Shown: positions 56,361-64,000 of the stretch, piece by piece
How the letters are laid out: each line of letters opens with the position of its first letter
Numbering within the stretch: the first letter of the stretch is position 1
NCBI RefSeq assembly: GCF_000243215.1
Contig: NZ_JH594597.1
Span: 180,255-244,254, forward strand
Source: Odoribacter laneus YIT 12061
Lineage (GTDB): Bacteria > Bacteroidota > Bacteroidia > Bacteroidales > Marinifilaceae
DNA length: 64,000 bases
Direction: 5' to 3'
Notes under the pieces: generated by a model
What the model was told of the DNA's origin: nothing
The model's database searches: none
Seen by the model: only the letters and a program-made list of their open reading frames with translations
Made by a program: the position numbers and the translations under genes

Positions 56361-56492
56361 AATTCACATTTTTCTTTTCCTTCTTTTTCTACTTTCCCCG
56401 CCATCTCTTTACCCACCCATCGTTTTATGCAAAAATTATTAAATGCTTCTAAAATAATTCATTTCTTTAATAATTTTTTTAGTAAGTTTTGT

Positions 56493-56500
56493 TACTTTTG
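56493..56500 (+). promoter_or_regulatory. -7 promoter element for the ROK-nagB unit
   Basis: TACTTTTG matches TAnnTTTG, 30 bases ahead of the ROK regulator start. The same octamer occurs at the divergent two-component/GLPGLI promoters. Confidence 0.6.
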
Positions 56501-56529
56501 TAATCAATTATTTTCCTAAACAAAAGAAA

Positions 56530-57765
56530 ATGCTATCGACAAACAAAAATTCATTACCCGGTTTAAAAGAAAAAAGATACCAACAAAAAAAAGATATCAT
56601 CGGCTTTCTTTACAAAATGGGAGAATTGTCCAAGCCTGAAATATGCCGCCTAACAAATATGACGACTCCGACAATTAGCAGAATGATCGACGAACTAATT
56701 GAAGAAGGTTGGGTAACTGATCAGGGACAGGGAATGTCTATCGGAGGTAAACGACCTCACATTTTTTCATTAAATCCGGATGCTGCCTATATCATGGGTG
56801 TAGATGTGGGACGGGAACATTTAAAAATTGCTATTTTCAACCTCCGGAAAGAAATTATCGGCGAAATAAAAATATACCGTTCCGTACTGGAAGACGAAAA
56901 AACAAACGAAGAAAACTTACAATATATTCAGGATAAAATTAACCAGACTCTTTCCGAGCTCAATATCTCCTATAAAAAAATAAAAGTGGCAGGATTTGCC
57001 ATACCCGGACTCATTGATAGCGATGGTAATTCATTTACTTATTTTGTATACGAAGATACCAATATTAAAAAAGTACTGGAAAAGATGCTGGGTATCCCCG
57101 TATTCATTGACAATGATTCCAAAGTGATGGCCTTGGCCGAACATACTTTCGGCGTAGCAAAGGGTATTTCCGATGCCTTATGTATTAGCGTAAATGAATG
57201 TATCGGATTAGGGATGATTTTAAATTCACAGCCTTATACCGGTTATAAAGGAATGGCCGGGGAATTCGGCCATATCCGGATATCCGGATTAAACGGACAG
57301 TGTTATTGCGGGAAAGTAGGTTGCCTGGAAACAGTAGCTTCCGGAAGAGCTATCGTCAGAAACGCCAGGGAAGCTATACAAAAAGGTACCAAAACAGCTA
57401 TTCAGACGCTTGCCAAAGACGAAGAAATCACCTTAGGTATGATTATTAAAGCAGCCAAACAAGACGATATCTTTGCCATCGACTTACTTCAAAAAGCGGG
57501 AGAAAAAATCGGAGAAGGAATCTCTACCCTGATTCATTTATTCAATCCCCAAGTACTGGTAATCGGAGGAGAAATGGCCGATTCCGGAGACCTTATCATC
57601 GCACCGATCCAACAGATATTGAACAAATATACGCTTACTCGTCTAAAAAATCAATGTGAAATTAAATTGAGCGATTTGAACTCTCATTCCACCATTATGG
57701 GTACCTTGATGCTCGTCATGAAAAATCTTTATTACGATTCGGAAAGCAATTTTTCACTCTATTAA
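56530..57765 (+). CDS. ROK-family transcriptional regulator (NagC-like)
   Basis: A 411-residue regulator. The N-terminal winged helix (about 15-75, GELSKPEICRLTNMTTPTISRMIDELIEEGWV) is followed by the ROK kinase-like fold (about 85-400) with the zinc and substrate motif GHIRISGLNGQCYCGKVGCLE. NagC-like proteins sense N-acetylglucosamine-6-phosphate or a sugar. Its position just before nagB supports amino-sugar control. Whether it also controls the SusCD operon is inference. Confidence 0.9.
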   Translation: MLSTNKNSLPGLKEKRYQQKKDIIGFLYKMGELSKPEICRLTNMTTPTISRMIDELIEEGWVTDQGQGMSIGGKRPHIFSLNPDAAYIMGVDVGREHLKIAIFNLRKEIIGEIKIYRSVLEDEKTNEENLQYIQDKINQTLSELNISYKKIKVAGFAIPGLIDSDGNSFTYFVYEDTNIKKVLEKMLGIPVFIDNDSKVMALAEHTFGVAKGISDALCISVNECIGLGMILNSQPYTGYKGMAGEFGHIRISGLNGQCYCGKVGCLETVASGRAIVRNAREAIQKGTKTAIQTLAKDEEITLGMIIKAAKQDDIFAIDLLQKAGEKIGEGISTLIHLFNPQVLVIGGEMADSGDLIIAPIQQILNKYTLTRLKNQCEIKLSDLNSHSTIMGTLMLVMKNLYYDSESNFSLY

Positions 57766-57813
57766 AGAGAATACAATAGCCGTAGAAATAAAAACTTATA
57801 TAATATCCAACCT

Positions 57814-59757
57814 ATGTTAATGAATACATACATCGCTACCGGTGAAGGAGCCAACAGGTATGAAAAGATACCCGTACAGATTTACGAAGAACCGGCCACA
57901 GCCGTCGTTACAGTTGCGAAAGAAATTGCCAATTTAATCCGTTCTAAAGCAGAAAAAAACGAAAAATGTGTACTGGGACTGGCAACTGGTTCATCTCCGA
58001 TAAAGTTATACGAGGAATTGGTGAGAATGCATAAGGAAGAAGGACTTTCTTTCCAAAATGTCATCACCTTTAATCTGGACGAATATTTGCCGATGCCTAA
58101 AGAATCTGAACAAAGTTATCACTACTTCATGCATCACCATCTATTCGACCACATAGACATTGACCCAGCTAATATTCACATCCCCGACGGGACACTAACA
58201 TCCGAAGAGATTGAAAAATTCTGCAAAGCTTATGATCAGCAAATAGAAAGCGCAGGAGGCATAGACCTTCAAGTCCTGGGAATCGGTAGAACCGGACATA
58301 TCGGTTTTAATGAACCGGGCTCCCTACCTACTTCCACAACCCGCATGGTTTATCTGAACGATCTGACCATACAAGATGCAGCAGGAGATTTCGGCGGAAA
58401 AGATAAAGTTCCGACCCGGGCAATTACCATGGGAGTCGGTACTATTTTAAAAGCAAAAAGAATTGTTTTACTGGCATGGGGCGAAAAGAAAGCTTCTATC
58501 ATTAAAGAAACCGTCGAAGGAAGTGTGTCAGACAAAGTACCCGCTACCTTCCTGCAAACCCATCCGAATGTAGGATTTTTCATCGATATCAAAGCCGCAG
58601 AAGAATTAACCCGGGCAGACCGTCCCTGGCTGGTAAGCAAGGTGAAATGGAACGACAAACTGATTCGGAAAGCCGTTATCTGGTTATGCCAAAAGGTAAA
58701 TAAACCTATCCTGAAAGTAGAAAACAAAGATTATATGGACAACGGGATGAGTGACCTCATCAAAACGTTCGGTTCTGCCAATAAAGTGAATATACAGGTT
58801 TTTAACGATCTCCAGCATACCATCACGGGATGGCCCGGAGGGAAACCTCACGCAGACGACACAACGCGTCCGGAAAGAGCATTCCCCTATCCGAAACGGG
58901 TATTGATTTTCAGCCCCCACCCGGACGACGATGTCATTTCGATGGGCGGAACTTTTGCCCGCTTAGTCGAACAAGGACACGATGTACATGTAGCTTATGA
59001 AACTTCCGGTAATATCGCCGTACTGGACGATTATATTTATCAGCAAATGGATATTGCCGCAGCTTTTACTCATCTGGTAGGAGGAGATACCCAAACGATG
59101 GACGCCGCTTTTGAAAAAGTAAAACAAATTATAGCTGACCGTAAACCGGAAGACGATGAACCGGAAGAATTACTCCCTTTCAAAGGAGCTCTTCGCCGGG
59201 CAGAAGCAAGAGGGGCAGATCGGTACCTCGGTATCCCTGAAGATCATGTACATTTTCTGAATCTACCGTTTTATGAAACCGGTTCTGTGAAGAAAAAACC
59301 CTTAAGCCAGGCAGACATCGATATCATCGTAAAATTACTCAGAGAAGTACAACCCCACCAGATCTATGCAGCCGGTGATTTAGCAGATCCTCACGGGACA
59401 CATGGCGTATGCCTTGATGCCATTTTAAAAGCTTACGACATTGTATGTGAAGACGAATGGTTTAAAAATTGCTACACCTGGTGGTATAGAGGAGCCTGGA
59501 TGGAATGGGAAATTGAAAAAGTGGATATGGCAGTGCCGATCAGTCCGTCTGAATTATCCATTAAACGGAAATCCATTTATAAACACGGGTCTCAAAACAA
59601 TGGCCCCGCTTTCCCCGGTGATGATCCCCGCGAATTCTGGCAAAGAGCGGAAGACCGTAACCGGAATACAGCCGATATCTATAACAAATTAGGAATGGCG
59701 GAATACGAAGCTATGGAGGTATTCGCCCGCTATATACATAAAAAAGGAACCAAATAA
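57814..59757 (+). CDS. nagB: Glucosamine-6-phosphate deaminase fused to LmbE-like domain
   Basis: A 647-residue two-domain protein. The N-terminal NagB domain (about 20-275) carries the family stretch LGLATGSSPIKLYEELVRMH and LGIGRTGHIGFNEPGS; this enzyme converts glucosamine-6-phosphate to fructose-6-phosphate and ammonia. A C-terminal LmbE/PIG-L-type domain has the zinc motif H369-PDDD. Fused forms occur in Bacteroidetes; the second domain may deacetylate N-acetylglucosamine-6-phosphate or related sugars (inference). The gene is 48 bases after the ROK gene, so likely co-transcribed, and it ends before a strong hairpin. Confidence 0.93.
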   Translation: MLMNTYIATGEGANRYEKIPVQIYEEPATAVVTVAKEIANLIRSKAEKNEKCVLGLATGSSPIKLYEELVRMHKEEGLSFQNVITFNLDEYLPMPKESEQSYHYFMHHHLFDHIDIDPANIHIPDGTLTSEEIEKFCKAYDQQIESAGGIDLQVLGIGRTGHIGFNEPGSLPTSTTRMVYLNDLTIQDAAGDFGGKDKVPTRAITMGVGTILKAKRIVLLAWGEKKASIIKETVEGSVSDKVPATFLQTHPNVGFFIDIKAAEELTRADRPWLVSKVKWNDKLIRKAVIWLCQKVNKPILKVENKDYMDNGMSDLIKTFGSANKVNIQVFNDLQHTITGWPGGKPHADDTTRPERAFPYPKRVLIFSPHPDDDVISMGGTFARLVEQGHDVHVAYETSGNIAVLDDYIYQQMDIAAAFTHLVGGDTQTMDAAFEKVKQIIADRKPEDDEPEELLPFKGALRRAEARGADRYLGIPEDHVHFLNLPFYETGSVKKKPLSQADIDIIVKLLREVQPHQIYAAGDLADPHGTHGVCLDAILKAYDIVCEDEWFKNCYTWWYRGAWMEWEIEKVDMAVPISPSELSIKRKSIYKHGSQNNGPAFPGDDPREFWQRAEDRNRNTADIYNKLGMAEYEAMEVFARYIHKKGTK

Positions 59758-59765
59758 TTTTACTA

Positions 59766-59804
59766 CCGGAAAGGAAGGGCCTTCATAAAGGCGATCCTTT
59801 CCGG
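59766..59804 (+). terminator. Strong hairpin after nagB
   Basis: CCGGAAAGGA (59766-59775) with TCCTTTCCGG (59795-59804), plus an inner GCCTT/AAGGC stem. Only a short T tract follows. Confidence 0.7.
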
Positions 59805-59858
59805 TTCTCCATTTAAAGCAAATAATTTCTAAATAAGGAATTTTCAAATCTAAACATT

Positions 59859-60749
59859 ATGAAAAATAAAACTACACTATTAATTATGGCCGCCGGCATG
59901 GGATCCAGATTCGGCAGCCTAAAACAAATTACTCCCTTGGGGCCTCATAAAAAAGCCCTATTACATTACACTATTTACGACGCAGTACAAGCTGGATTTG
60001 ATAAAATTGTCTTTATCATCCGGGAAAGTTTTGCTGAAGAATTCAAAAATTTCGTCGGGAAATATGCCGAAAATTTAGTAGAAACGGTTTATTGCTATCA
60101 GGATATGAATAAACTCCCCGGTGGGTTACCCCCGATTGAAAGGGAAAAACCCTGGGGAACAGCCCACGCGATCTGGTGCGCCAAAGACGCTATTCACGAA
60201 CCTTTCGCCGCTTTAAACGCCGATGACTTTTACGGAAGCGACGCATTCGTTAAAGCCCATGATTTTTTAGCAGCAAATCAAAATGAAAAAGAATATTGCC
60301 TGATAGGTTACCGCTTAGCCTCTACCTTATCAGAAAACGGTACAGTCTCCAGAGGTGTCTGCGAAGTAGATAAAGATTATTATCTGACAGCCGTCACAGA
60401 GTGTACCAAAATCGGTACATTGCCGGATGGCACCATTAAAGACGAAGAACTAGGCAGAGTGCTTAACCCTGACGATGTAGTTTCTATGAATTTCTGGGGA
60501 TTCATGCCTACGGTTTTCGGAGAAATTGAAAAACAATTCCAGGAATTTTATCCTCAAAACAAAGACAACTTGAAATCCGAATTTTATATTCCGAAAGTTG
60601 TCGATCAGGTATTAAAGGAAAAAGCCGCTAAAGTAAAAGTATTGAAAACGGATGCCAAATGGTTCGGGATAACTTATAAAGAAGATACTCCCGGAGTGAA
60701 TGCCGCATTAGCCGCTTTCGACGCAGAAGGCAAATACAGCAACTTATAA
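59859..60749 (+). CDS. NTP_transferase-type sugar nucleotidyltransferase
   Basis: A 296-residue cytoplasmic protein of the nucleotidyltransferase superfamily. The N-terminal signature LLIMAAGMGSRFGSLKQITPLGPHKKALL (nucleotide-binding and catalytic arginine region) and the later NADDFYG metal-binding motif are clear. It probably makes an activated sugar from a sugar-1-phosphate and an NTP; the substrate is unknown, and its place beside nagB suggests an amino sugar (inference). It has no obvious own promoter and follows a hairpin, so a separate promoter is likely. Confidence 0.88.
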   Translation: MKNKTTLLIMAAGMGSRFGSLKQITPLGPHKKALLHYTIYDAVQAGFDKIVFIIRESFAEEFKNFVGKYAENLVETVYCYQDMNKLPGGLPPIEREKPWGTAHAIWCAKDAIHEPFAALNADDFYGSDAFVKAHDFLAANQNEKEYCLIGYRLASTLSENGTVSRGVCEVDKDYYLTAVTECTKIGTLPDGTIKDEELGRVLNPDDVVSMNFWGFMPTVFGEIEKQFQEFYPQNKDNLKSEFYIPKVVDQVLKEKAAKVKVLKTDAKWFGITYKEDTPGVNAALAAFDAEGKYSNL

Positions 60750-60767
60750 AATAATCCCGGGAAAGGG

Positions 60768-60802
60768 GGGAAGGGAGTAGTTCCGGAAATAACGCCTTCC
60801 CT
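60768..60802. terminator. Hairpin between nucleotidyltransferase and HMA genes
   Basis: A G-rich run followed by GGGAAGG pairs with CCTTCCC across about 20 bases, between two convergent genes. It is likely a bidirectional terminator though the T run is weak. Confidence 0.5.
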
Positions 60803-60815
60803 CCGTCCCTGAAGA

Positions 60816-61133
60816 TTATTTTGCAGAAGGAGTTTTCTGTTCTTCAAAACCAGACACCGGAATATTCAATTTTTCTATTGCTTTCTGCAATTTTTCCGGG
60901 GTATTTTTATCGGTCCGAAAAGTAATAGTAACCGTTTGTTTCTCCAGATTTACATCTAAATTTTTTACGCCTTTTTCAAAAGGGATATTCTTTTCCACTT
61001 TCGCTTTACAAGATTCACAATGTAAAGTAGCGTGATAAACGATGGTTTTTACCTCTTTATTCGCAGCTTCTGCTTTTGTCACCCAGCAAAAAGCCAACAT
61101 CAATAAACATACAATTTTTAGTGTTTTCATCAT
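60816..61133 (-). CDS. Heavy-metal-associated (HMA) domain protein, exported
   Basis: A 105-residue exported protein with a signal peptide (cleavage near AEAANK). The HMA fold carries the metal-binding C39-ES-C42 motif. Such domains bind Cu+ or similar ions; here it is predicted to act in the periplasm. It is the last gene of a minus-strand set: Cys-rich protein, TonB receptor, HMA protein (40-base gap after the receptor). Confidence 0.9.
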   Translation of the reverse strand: MMKTLKIVCLLMLAFCWVTKAEAANKEVKTIVYHATLHCESCKAKVEKNIPFEKGVKNLDVNLEKQTVTITFRTDKNTPEKLQKAIEKLNIPVSGFEEQKTPSAK

Positions 61134-61172
61134 TCAAGTCAAATTTATTATTCAAGTTGTAACTTACATTTT

Positions 61173-63449
61173 CTATTCCCGATCGATGGCAAAACGTAAT
61201 CCGATATAAAATTTACGTCCATGTATAGGTCCCCAAATCTGGGAAGCATCAAATTCTTGGCTCCAGGGAGCATCTGCCGCTATTATCGGATGTTCCTGCA
61301 TAAAATCCCCTATATTTTCACAACCGGCATATATACTCCATTTCCGGAAAAATTTCGTGACCTGAGCATTCATCAGCTGATAAGATTCAAAATTTCCCCT
61401 CTCACCAGGTAATCTCCCAGAACCATTCAGTTGCATCGTAAAATCGAACTGCCATTTTTTCATATTTGTATAATACGAAAAATTGATCAATCCTTTATAC
61501 CTACTTTGAAGAGGGGTACGCATGAGCTGCCGTTCTCCATTTTCTCCGACATACGTTACCCGGGCATCGTTGTAACGATAAGCCAATAGCATATCCAGAC
61601 GGGGAATCAATTCGTACCGGACTTCCGCCTGATAGCAATTTGAATAAGATTTCCCCTGCAAATTGTAAAAATTAATTTTACCGGGAAAAGTCTCATTATC
61701 GGCCATAACCTGACGGGAAAAATTCGTCCGGTAATAATCTAAACTAATATTTAATATACGGTCAAAAAGAATAAATTTCCGGTTGAAAAGAACTCCAAAA
61801 TTCCAAGCCCTCTCCATTTTCAATTGTTTTAATTCTTCCGGATGACTCACCAATAATTTATTATTTACATATACAGAACGCCCGGAAGCTAACAAATAAC
61901 TGTTTTCAGCCAATACATTCGCCCAGCGACTCCCTTGACCGGCAGAAAATTTTAAAGTAGTCAGTTCATCCGGAGCATACGATATATGAAAACGAGGAGT
62001 TACAAAACTGCCGGCTATGTTATGGTAATCATACCTCAAACCGGCCATTAATGTCAATTTTGTCCAAAAATGTCCCGTATATTGGAAAAAAGCCCCTCCG
62101 ACTTTTTCCTCCCGGGTCCAGTATACCGGATCCGTCCGGACAAATTCCATTCCCCTCAGCACATAGTCGTTGAAATTTTCTTTATACCGATCATAGTTGA
62201 AAGAAAAACCGGTAGAAAATTTCTGGTCCGGATTGTTTCCGAAAATAGACTGATAAATATAGTTGACAAAGAGAGAACGTTGGCCGGCATCATACTCCCG
62301 GGCTCCGTAGTATGCATCCTGTGTATGATCCGTATAATTTATCAACAAGGCCATACTGGTATTTTCATATTGCGGCATCAGATAACCTATTTTCAGAAAT
62401 CCTTCATAACGTCTGGATGTTATCCCTATTCCATACAAATTACCCTCTCCTATTTTTGATCGCATATTTTTCCGGAATCCTTTCTGCCCTCCCAAACGAT
62501 CTTCATCCAGAAGTTTTCCACCAAACTGTAAAAACCAGGTATCAGTTTTATAAGCCCATCGGTTCATCAAATTATACTGAGTCTTGCGAGGCATATCCAA
62601 AAAACCATCACGATGCCCGTCGTGGGATTGATTCATCCAGTCCCCATGAGCCAAAATAGCTGTACTCCACTTATCATTTAAGCGAATTCCGGTATTCATG
62701 TTAAACTCGACCATACCTTCATCACTTCCATACAAGTTTACAAATAATTTTTCGGAATCTTGCGGTTTTTTATAATCGACACTGATCTGCCCGGCAATGG
62801 CCTCGTATCCATTAATCACCGAACCACTTCCCTTAGAAACGGATATCGCACTCATCCAAGGCCCCGGAATATAACTCAATCCATATAAAGCAGAAACACC
62901 CCGGAAATTGGGCATATTTTCCGTCATCATCTGTACATATTTCCCATTTAAACCCAATAGCTGAATTTGTTTGGCTCCCGTAACAGCATCTGCATAGGAT
63001 ACGTCTACGGAAGCATTGGTCGTAAAGCTTTCTCCCAAATTACAGCAGGCTGCTCTGCACAATTCCTCTCCCGTAATGACTTGTTCAATCAAAGGACTAC
63101 GAGTATTGATAATGGTACCCGGTCCCCGTTTTACCACATTTACTTCATCCAATTCCTGCCCGCTTTTCAACACCACTTCGACATAATTATCTTCCGCTCT
63201 AACTGTCAACGTATCGGAACGATAACCGATAAAACTCACCACCAGTTTTGCCCCGACTCTCTTTTCTATACGGAACTGTCCCTCCTGATCCGTAGTAGCC
63301 CCAACTGTCGAACCTACCCAATATACATTAGCACCCGGCAAAACATTTTTTACTCCTGCATTCTCTTCCCAAACCCGTCCTTCTAATTGTTGTGTATAGG
63401 CCAACCGACCAATACAACAAAAAAATAAAATACATAAGAATTTCATCAC
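61173..63449 (-). CDS. TonB-dependent receptor of a metal-linked cassette
   Basis: A 758-residue outer-membrane receptor. A signal peptide, an N-terminal carboxypeptidase-regulatory-like domain (about 20-105), a plug (about 112-230) and a beta-barrel are all recognisable. The plug contains the motif CRAACCNLGESF, three Cys within six residues, and GLNGKYVQMMTENMPNF. This Cys-containing plug subfamily is commonly encoded beside HMA proteins, as here. The likely cargo is a metal or metal complex (inference). A Cys-rich membrane protein is upstream in the same orientation. Confidence 0.88.
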   Translation of the reverse strand: MMKFLCILFFCCIGRLAYTQQLEGRVWEENAGVKNVLPGANVYWVGSTVGATTDQEGQFRIEKRVGAKLVVSFIGYRSDTLTVRAEDNYVEVVLKSGQELDEVNVVKRGPGTIINTRSPLIEQVITGEELCRAACCNLGESFTTNASVDVSYADAVTGAKQIQLLGLNGKYVQMMTENMPNFRGVSALYGLSYIPGPWMSAISVSKGSGSVINGYEAIAGQISVDYKKPQDSEKLFVNLYGSDEGMVEFNMNTGIRLNDKWSTAILAHGDWMNQSHDGHRDGFLDMPRKTQYNLMNRWAYKTDTWFLQFGGKLLDEDRLGGQKGFRKNMRSKIGEGNLYGIGITSRRYEGFLKIGYLMPQYENTSMALLINYTDHTQDAYYGAREYDAGQRSLFVNYIYQSIFGNNPDQKFSTGFSFNYDRYKENFNDYVLRGMEFVRTDPVYWTREEKVGGAFFQYTGHFWTKLTLMAGLRYDYHNIAGSFVTPRFHISYAPDELTTLKFSAGQGSRWANVLAENSYLLASGRSVYVNNKLLVSHPEELKQLKMERAWNFGVLFNRKFILFDRILNISLDYYRTNFSRQVMADNETFPGKINFYNLQGKSYSNCYQAEVRYELIPRLDMLLAYRYNDARVTYVGENGERQLMRTPLQSRYKGLINFSYYTNMKKWQFDFTMQLNGSGRLPGERGNFESYQLMNAQVTKFFRKWSIYAGCENIGDFMQEHPIIAADAPWSQEFDASQIWGPIHGRKFYIGLRFAIDRE

Positions 63450-63529
63450 GAATCATATTAGCAATAACACATTTCAAAACGACACACCCCTCCCGGCTAT
63501 TTCTTCCGGAAATAGCTTATTGCCCATAT

Positions 63530-63982
63530 TTAACAAAGATAAGTACACAACCACTCCAAAGGAGGAGCCTTCGTAAAAAAATCGTACGGAAACAAAAACA
63601 ACGATTCTCTAAAAACGAAGCCAGAAGAAAAATCAAAAACAATTTCCTCCGGAAGAGCGGCAATGAAGGAGAAAGTAACACCCCTCTCTACCTGAAATAA
63701 ATCCGAAACCCGGTAAAAAGAATGACGACTATCCGTATGATGACAGGCATTCTTTTTTTTCGCACCACATTTTTCATCAGAAGATACAGCCGTTTTCTGT
63801 ATCGGACAAGTCTTCACCCGCTGACAACAACACAGCTCTTCTTGAGGAAAAATATCTACAAACACGTAATCTCTATTGCAAGGAGCACAACGGAACTGGG
63901 AAATATTTACCCCAATCATTGCCCCCAAGACAATAAGCAATATAAAAAGATTTCCTATTTTAATCATCCACTTCCGCATCAT
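63530..63982 (-). CDS. Cys-rich single-pass protein
   Basis: A 150-residue protein, start MMRKWMIKIG, with one N-terminal transmembrane segment (about 10-28). It is followed by a Cys-rich part (CAPCNRD, ELCCCQRVKTC, KCGAKKKNACHH) and a hydrophobic C-terminus ending APPLEWLCTYLC. Cysteine pairs, a CHH motif and a PP element recall the HYC_CC_PP family found beside HMA proteins and TonB receptors in Bacteroidetes (tentative). A metal-binding partner of the receptor is the inference. It is the first gene of the cassette, and the start codon is near the window edge. Confidence 0.65.
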   Translation of the reverse strand: MMRKWMIKIGNLFILLIVLGAMIGVNISQFRCAPCNRDYVFVDIFPQEELCCCQRVKTCPIQKTAVSSDEKCGAKKKNACHHTDSRHSFYRVSDLFQVERGVTFSFIAALPEEIVFDFSSGFVFRESLFLFPYDFFTKAPPLEWLCTYLC

Positions 63983-64000
63983 TCACAAAAATATCCTTTA

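Noticed and set aside
1-64000. tRNA, rRNA and CRISPR loci
   Set aside because: Reading both strands, I found no cloverleaf-like sequence, conserved rRNA stretch or regularly spaced repeat.

Overview
The window reads as a chromosomal segment of a gut-type Bacteroidales bacterium, most like the Odoribacter/Butyricimonas group (inference, not a database match). Evidence: a SusC/SusD pair, a TonB-dependent receptor next to a GLPGLI protein, a type IX secretion C-terminal sorting domain and a PorV/PorQ-like protein, a one-step diaminopimelate dehydrogenase, an acpP-fabF-rnc cluster, and repeated matches to the Bacteroidetes -7 promoter element TAnnTTTG. Genes are moderately AT-rich; some intergenic regions are extremely AT-rich. 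I see no rRNA, tRNA, CRISPR array or intact insertion sequence.

Layout. 1-4.9 kb: LysE-type exporter, Ca2+/Na+ antiporter, double CDGSH Fe-S protein, and a minus-strand LemA/TPM/TPM cluster. 5.1-8.7 kb: a C39-peptidase ABC exporter with its HlyD adaptor, a type I peptide export machine with no clear substrate gene. 9.0-14.8 kb: an outer-membrane beta-barrel receptor plus GLPGLI protein, divergent from a histidine kinase/response regulator pair; both divergent promoters carry the same -7 box. 14.8-15.7 kb: a gene-poor gap holding a candidate small RNA. 15.7-28.4 kb: DUF389 membrane protein, a 2247-residue protein joining a PLP aminotransferase-like domain to a P-loop kinase-like domain, a 35-aa peptide gene, a degenerate Fic protein, a cytidylate-kinase-like protein, a DinD/BRO-N protein and a PepSY-like lipoprotein. 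28.6-34.4 kb: DUF3810 protein, HAD phosphatase, unknown membrane lipoprotein, exonuclease, a broken histidine kinase remnant and a YfcC-type transporter. 34.5-45.2 kb is a housekeeping core: ddh, tsaC, tsaB, efp, rnc-fabF-acpP, purN, dnaE, trxA. 45.4-48.9 kb: PorV/PorQ-like protein and a subtilase with a T9SS tail. 48.9-50.4 kb: a decayed lipoprotein gene and a 657-bp AT-rich segment bounded by a perfect 29-bp inverted repeat. 50.4-60.8 kb: SusC, SusD, a third surface lipoprotein, a ROK regulator, a NagB-LmbE fusion and a nucleotidyltransferase, suggesting an amino-sugar utilisation locus. 60.8-64 kb: a metal-type TonB receptor with an HMA protein and a Cys-rich membrane protein.

The two signals I rate highest are the aminotransferase/P-loop megaprotein (17585-24328), for which I recognise no characterised family, and the inverted-repeat-bounded segment (49718-50374), which carries a well-formed promoter aimed at susC. 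That segment looks like a phase-variable promoter switch whose reverse orientation would face the leftward genes. Other items worth checking are the Fic-fold protein with a destroyed active site, the small peptide and small RNA candidates, and the histidine kinase remnant.
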